This document shows positions 22,611 to 22,904 of a stretch of DNA of 22,904 bases, piece after piece. Position numbers and translations under genes: made by a program. The DNA is taken from the NCBI GenBank assembly GCA_021789565.1, contig JAJYJL010000013.1, positions 1-22,904 on the forward strand. The letters run 5' to 3'. The DNA comes from Acidobacteriota bacterium. GTDB taxonomy: Bacteria; Acidobacteriota; Terriglobia; UBA7540. Within the stretch, counting starts at the first letter, position 1; each line of letters starts with the position of its first letter. The notes beneath the pieces are model-generated. The model did not search any database, was not told where the DNA came from, and worked only from the letters and a program-made list of their open reading frames with translations.

Positions 22611-22811
22611 GGCTGGGAGGTTGGGCCTGCGCTGCTAGCGTATAACAAAAACGCCGGCAAATTCGGCGGCTTGTCACCCTGAGCATCGCGAAGGGTCCCG
22701 GTATTTATCTTGAGAGAAATACCGGGGTCCTTCGCTGCGCTCAGGATGACAGGATGGAAGACCTTTGTCTACTACCCTACTGGCGGGAAATCTTTGGGCG
22801 GGGAAACCGGG
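22611..22811. other. Intergenic region around the right-hand palindromic repeat
   Basis: Contains a small hairpin CGCCG-GCAAATT-CGGCG near 22652-22668 and the 78-bp palindrome at 22673-22750. The remaining sequence shows no gene or recognisable promoter. Confidence 0.45.
22673..22750. repeat. 78-bp palindromic intergenic repeat, second copy of the family
   Basis: The left arm GTCACCCTGAGC..CGCGAAGGgtCCCGGTATTT is mirrored by the right arm (in reverse complement) GTCATCCTGAGC..AGCGAAGGacCCCGGTATTT, so it folds into one long hairpin. It shares a 23-bp core, one mismatch, with the element at 1053-1183 but has a different centre and lacks the AGGCTGTTG ends. Confidence 0.8.
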
Positions 22812-22904
22812 TCAACCGTCTCGCAGCGCGCGGCTGATTTTGTCGAGCGTTTCGGTCAGTCCTTTGAGGCGCTCTTTCAGATAGCGGCTGATGGGTAGAT
22901 CGGA
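22812..22904 (-). CDS. 3' end of an unidentified gene (partial)
   Basis: Reading leftward from the window edge, one frame is open for 30 codons and ends at TGA (22814-22812). It encodes SDLPISRYLKERLKGLTETL followed by DKISRALRDG, a charged amphipathic helix with codon use like the neighbouring genes. Too little is present to name the family. The other two frames are either stopped at once or Arg-rich. The reading is supported by composition only. Confidence 0.45.
   Translation of the reverse strand, partial: SDLPISRYLKERLKGLTETLDKISRALRDG

Overview
The window is a GC-rich chromosomal segment of a heterotrophic bacterium, most likely an Acidobacteriota (Terriglobia-like) soil or sediment organism. 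That placement is an inference. It rests on the FecR/DUF6600 secreted protein, the TPR and DUF4097 secreted proteins, the NtrC-type two-component pair, and two copies of an intergenic palindrome built around TCATCCTGAGC...GCGAAGGA, a repeat style I associate with that phylum. No rRNA, tRNA, CRISPR array, prophage or intact insertion sequence was found.

Region by region. 1-2146 (+): ilvC (branched-chain amino acids) and proC (proline), separated by a 131-bp palindromic repeat. 2178-9546 (-), in transcription order: a LysR regulator, a terminator-like hairpin, lysC (aspartokinase), thrC (threonine synthase), ppc (PEP carboxylase) and a PhzF-family isomerase. PEP carboxylase makes oxaloacetate, the precursor of aspartate, and aspartokinase and threonine synthase catalyse the first and last steps of threonine synthesis, so this reads as one supply-and-use unit. 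9547-10724: a 1.2-kb gene-free region, the least ordinary part of the window. It holds two related, separately placed structured elements. Each is preceded at nearly the same distance by TTGACAGnnATTAAC, a -35-like box on the minus strand. A 36-bp dyad abuts one of these boxes, and a possible plus-strand promoter with hairpins lies beyond it. I read this as a candidate pair of duplicated small RNAs plus a divergent control site.

10725-14139 (+): a membrane histidine kinase, a sigma54-activator response regulator, and a small PD-(D/E)XK (RecB/Cas4-like) nuclease with four cysteines that starts at a TTG overlapping the regulator's end. 14396-16939 (+): a large secreted FecR/DUF6600 protein with a Tyr/Trp-rich core and a long Arg/Asn/Gly-rich tail, closed by a strong terminator. 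17013-18800 (-): a sugar-porter MFS protein with an unusual periplasmic insert of about 120 residues. 19189-20931 (+): a good promoter, then a TPR protein and a DUF4097-like secreted protein. 20932-21380 is non-coding, AT-rich, with a short tandem repeat and two related hairpins. 21381-22610 (-): a second MFS transporter. The right edge carries the second palindromic repeat and the last 30 codons of an unidentified minus-strand gene.

Start codons were adjusted from the longest open frames wherever a Shine-Dalgarno sequence, a signal peptide or the family's usual N-terminus pointed to a shorter protein. Long open frames opposite ppc, lysC and the response regulator are GC-driven shadows and were left out.
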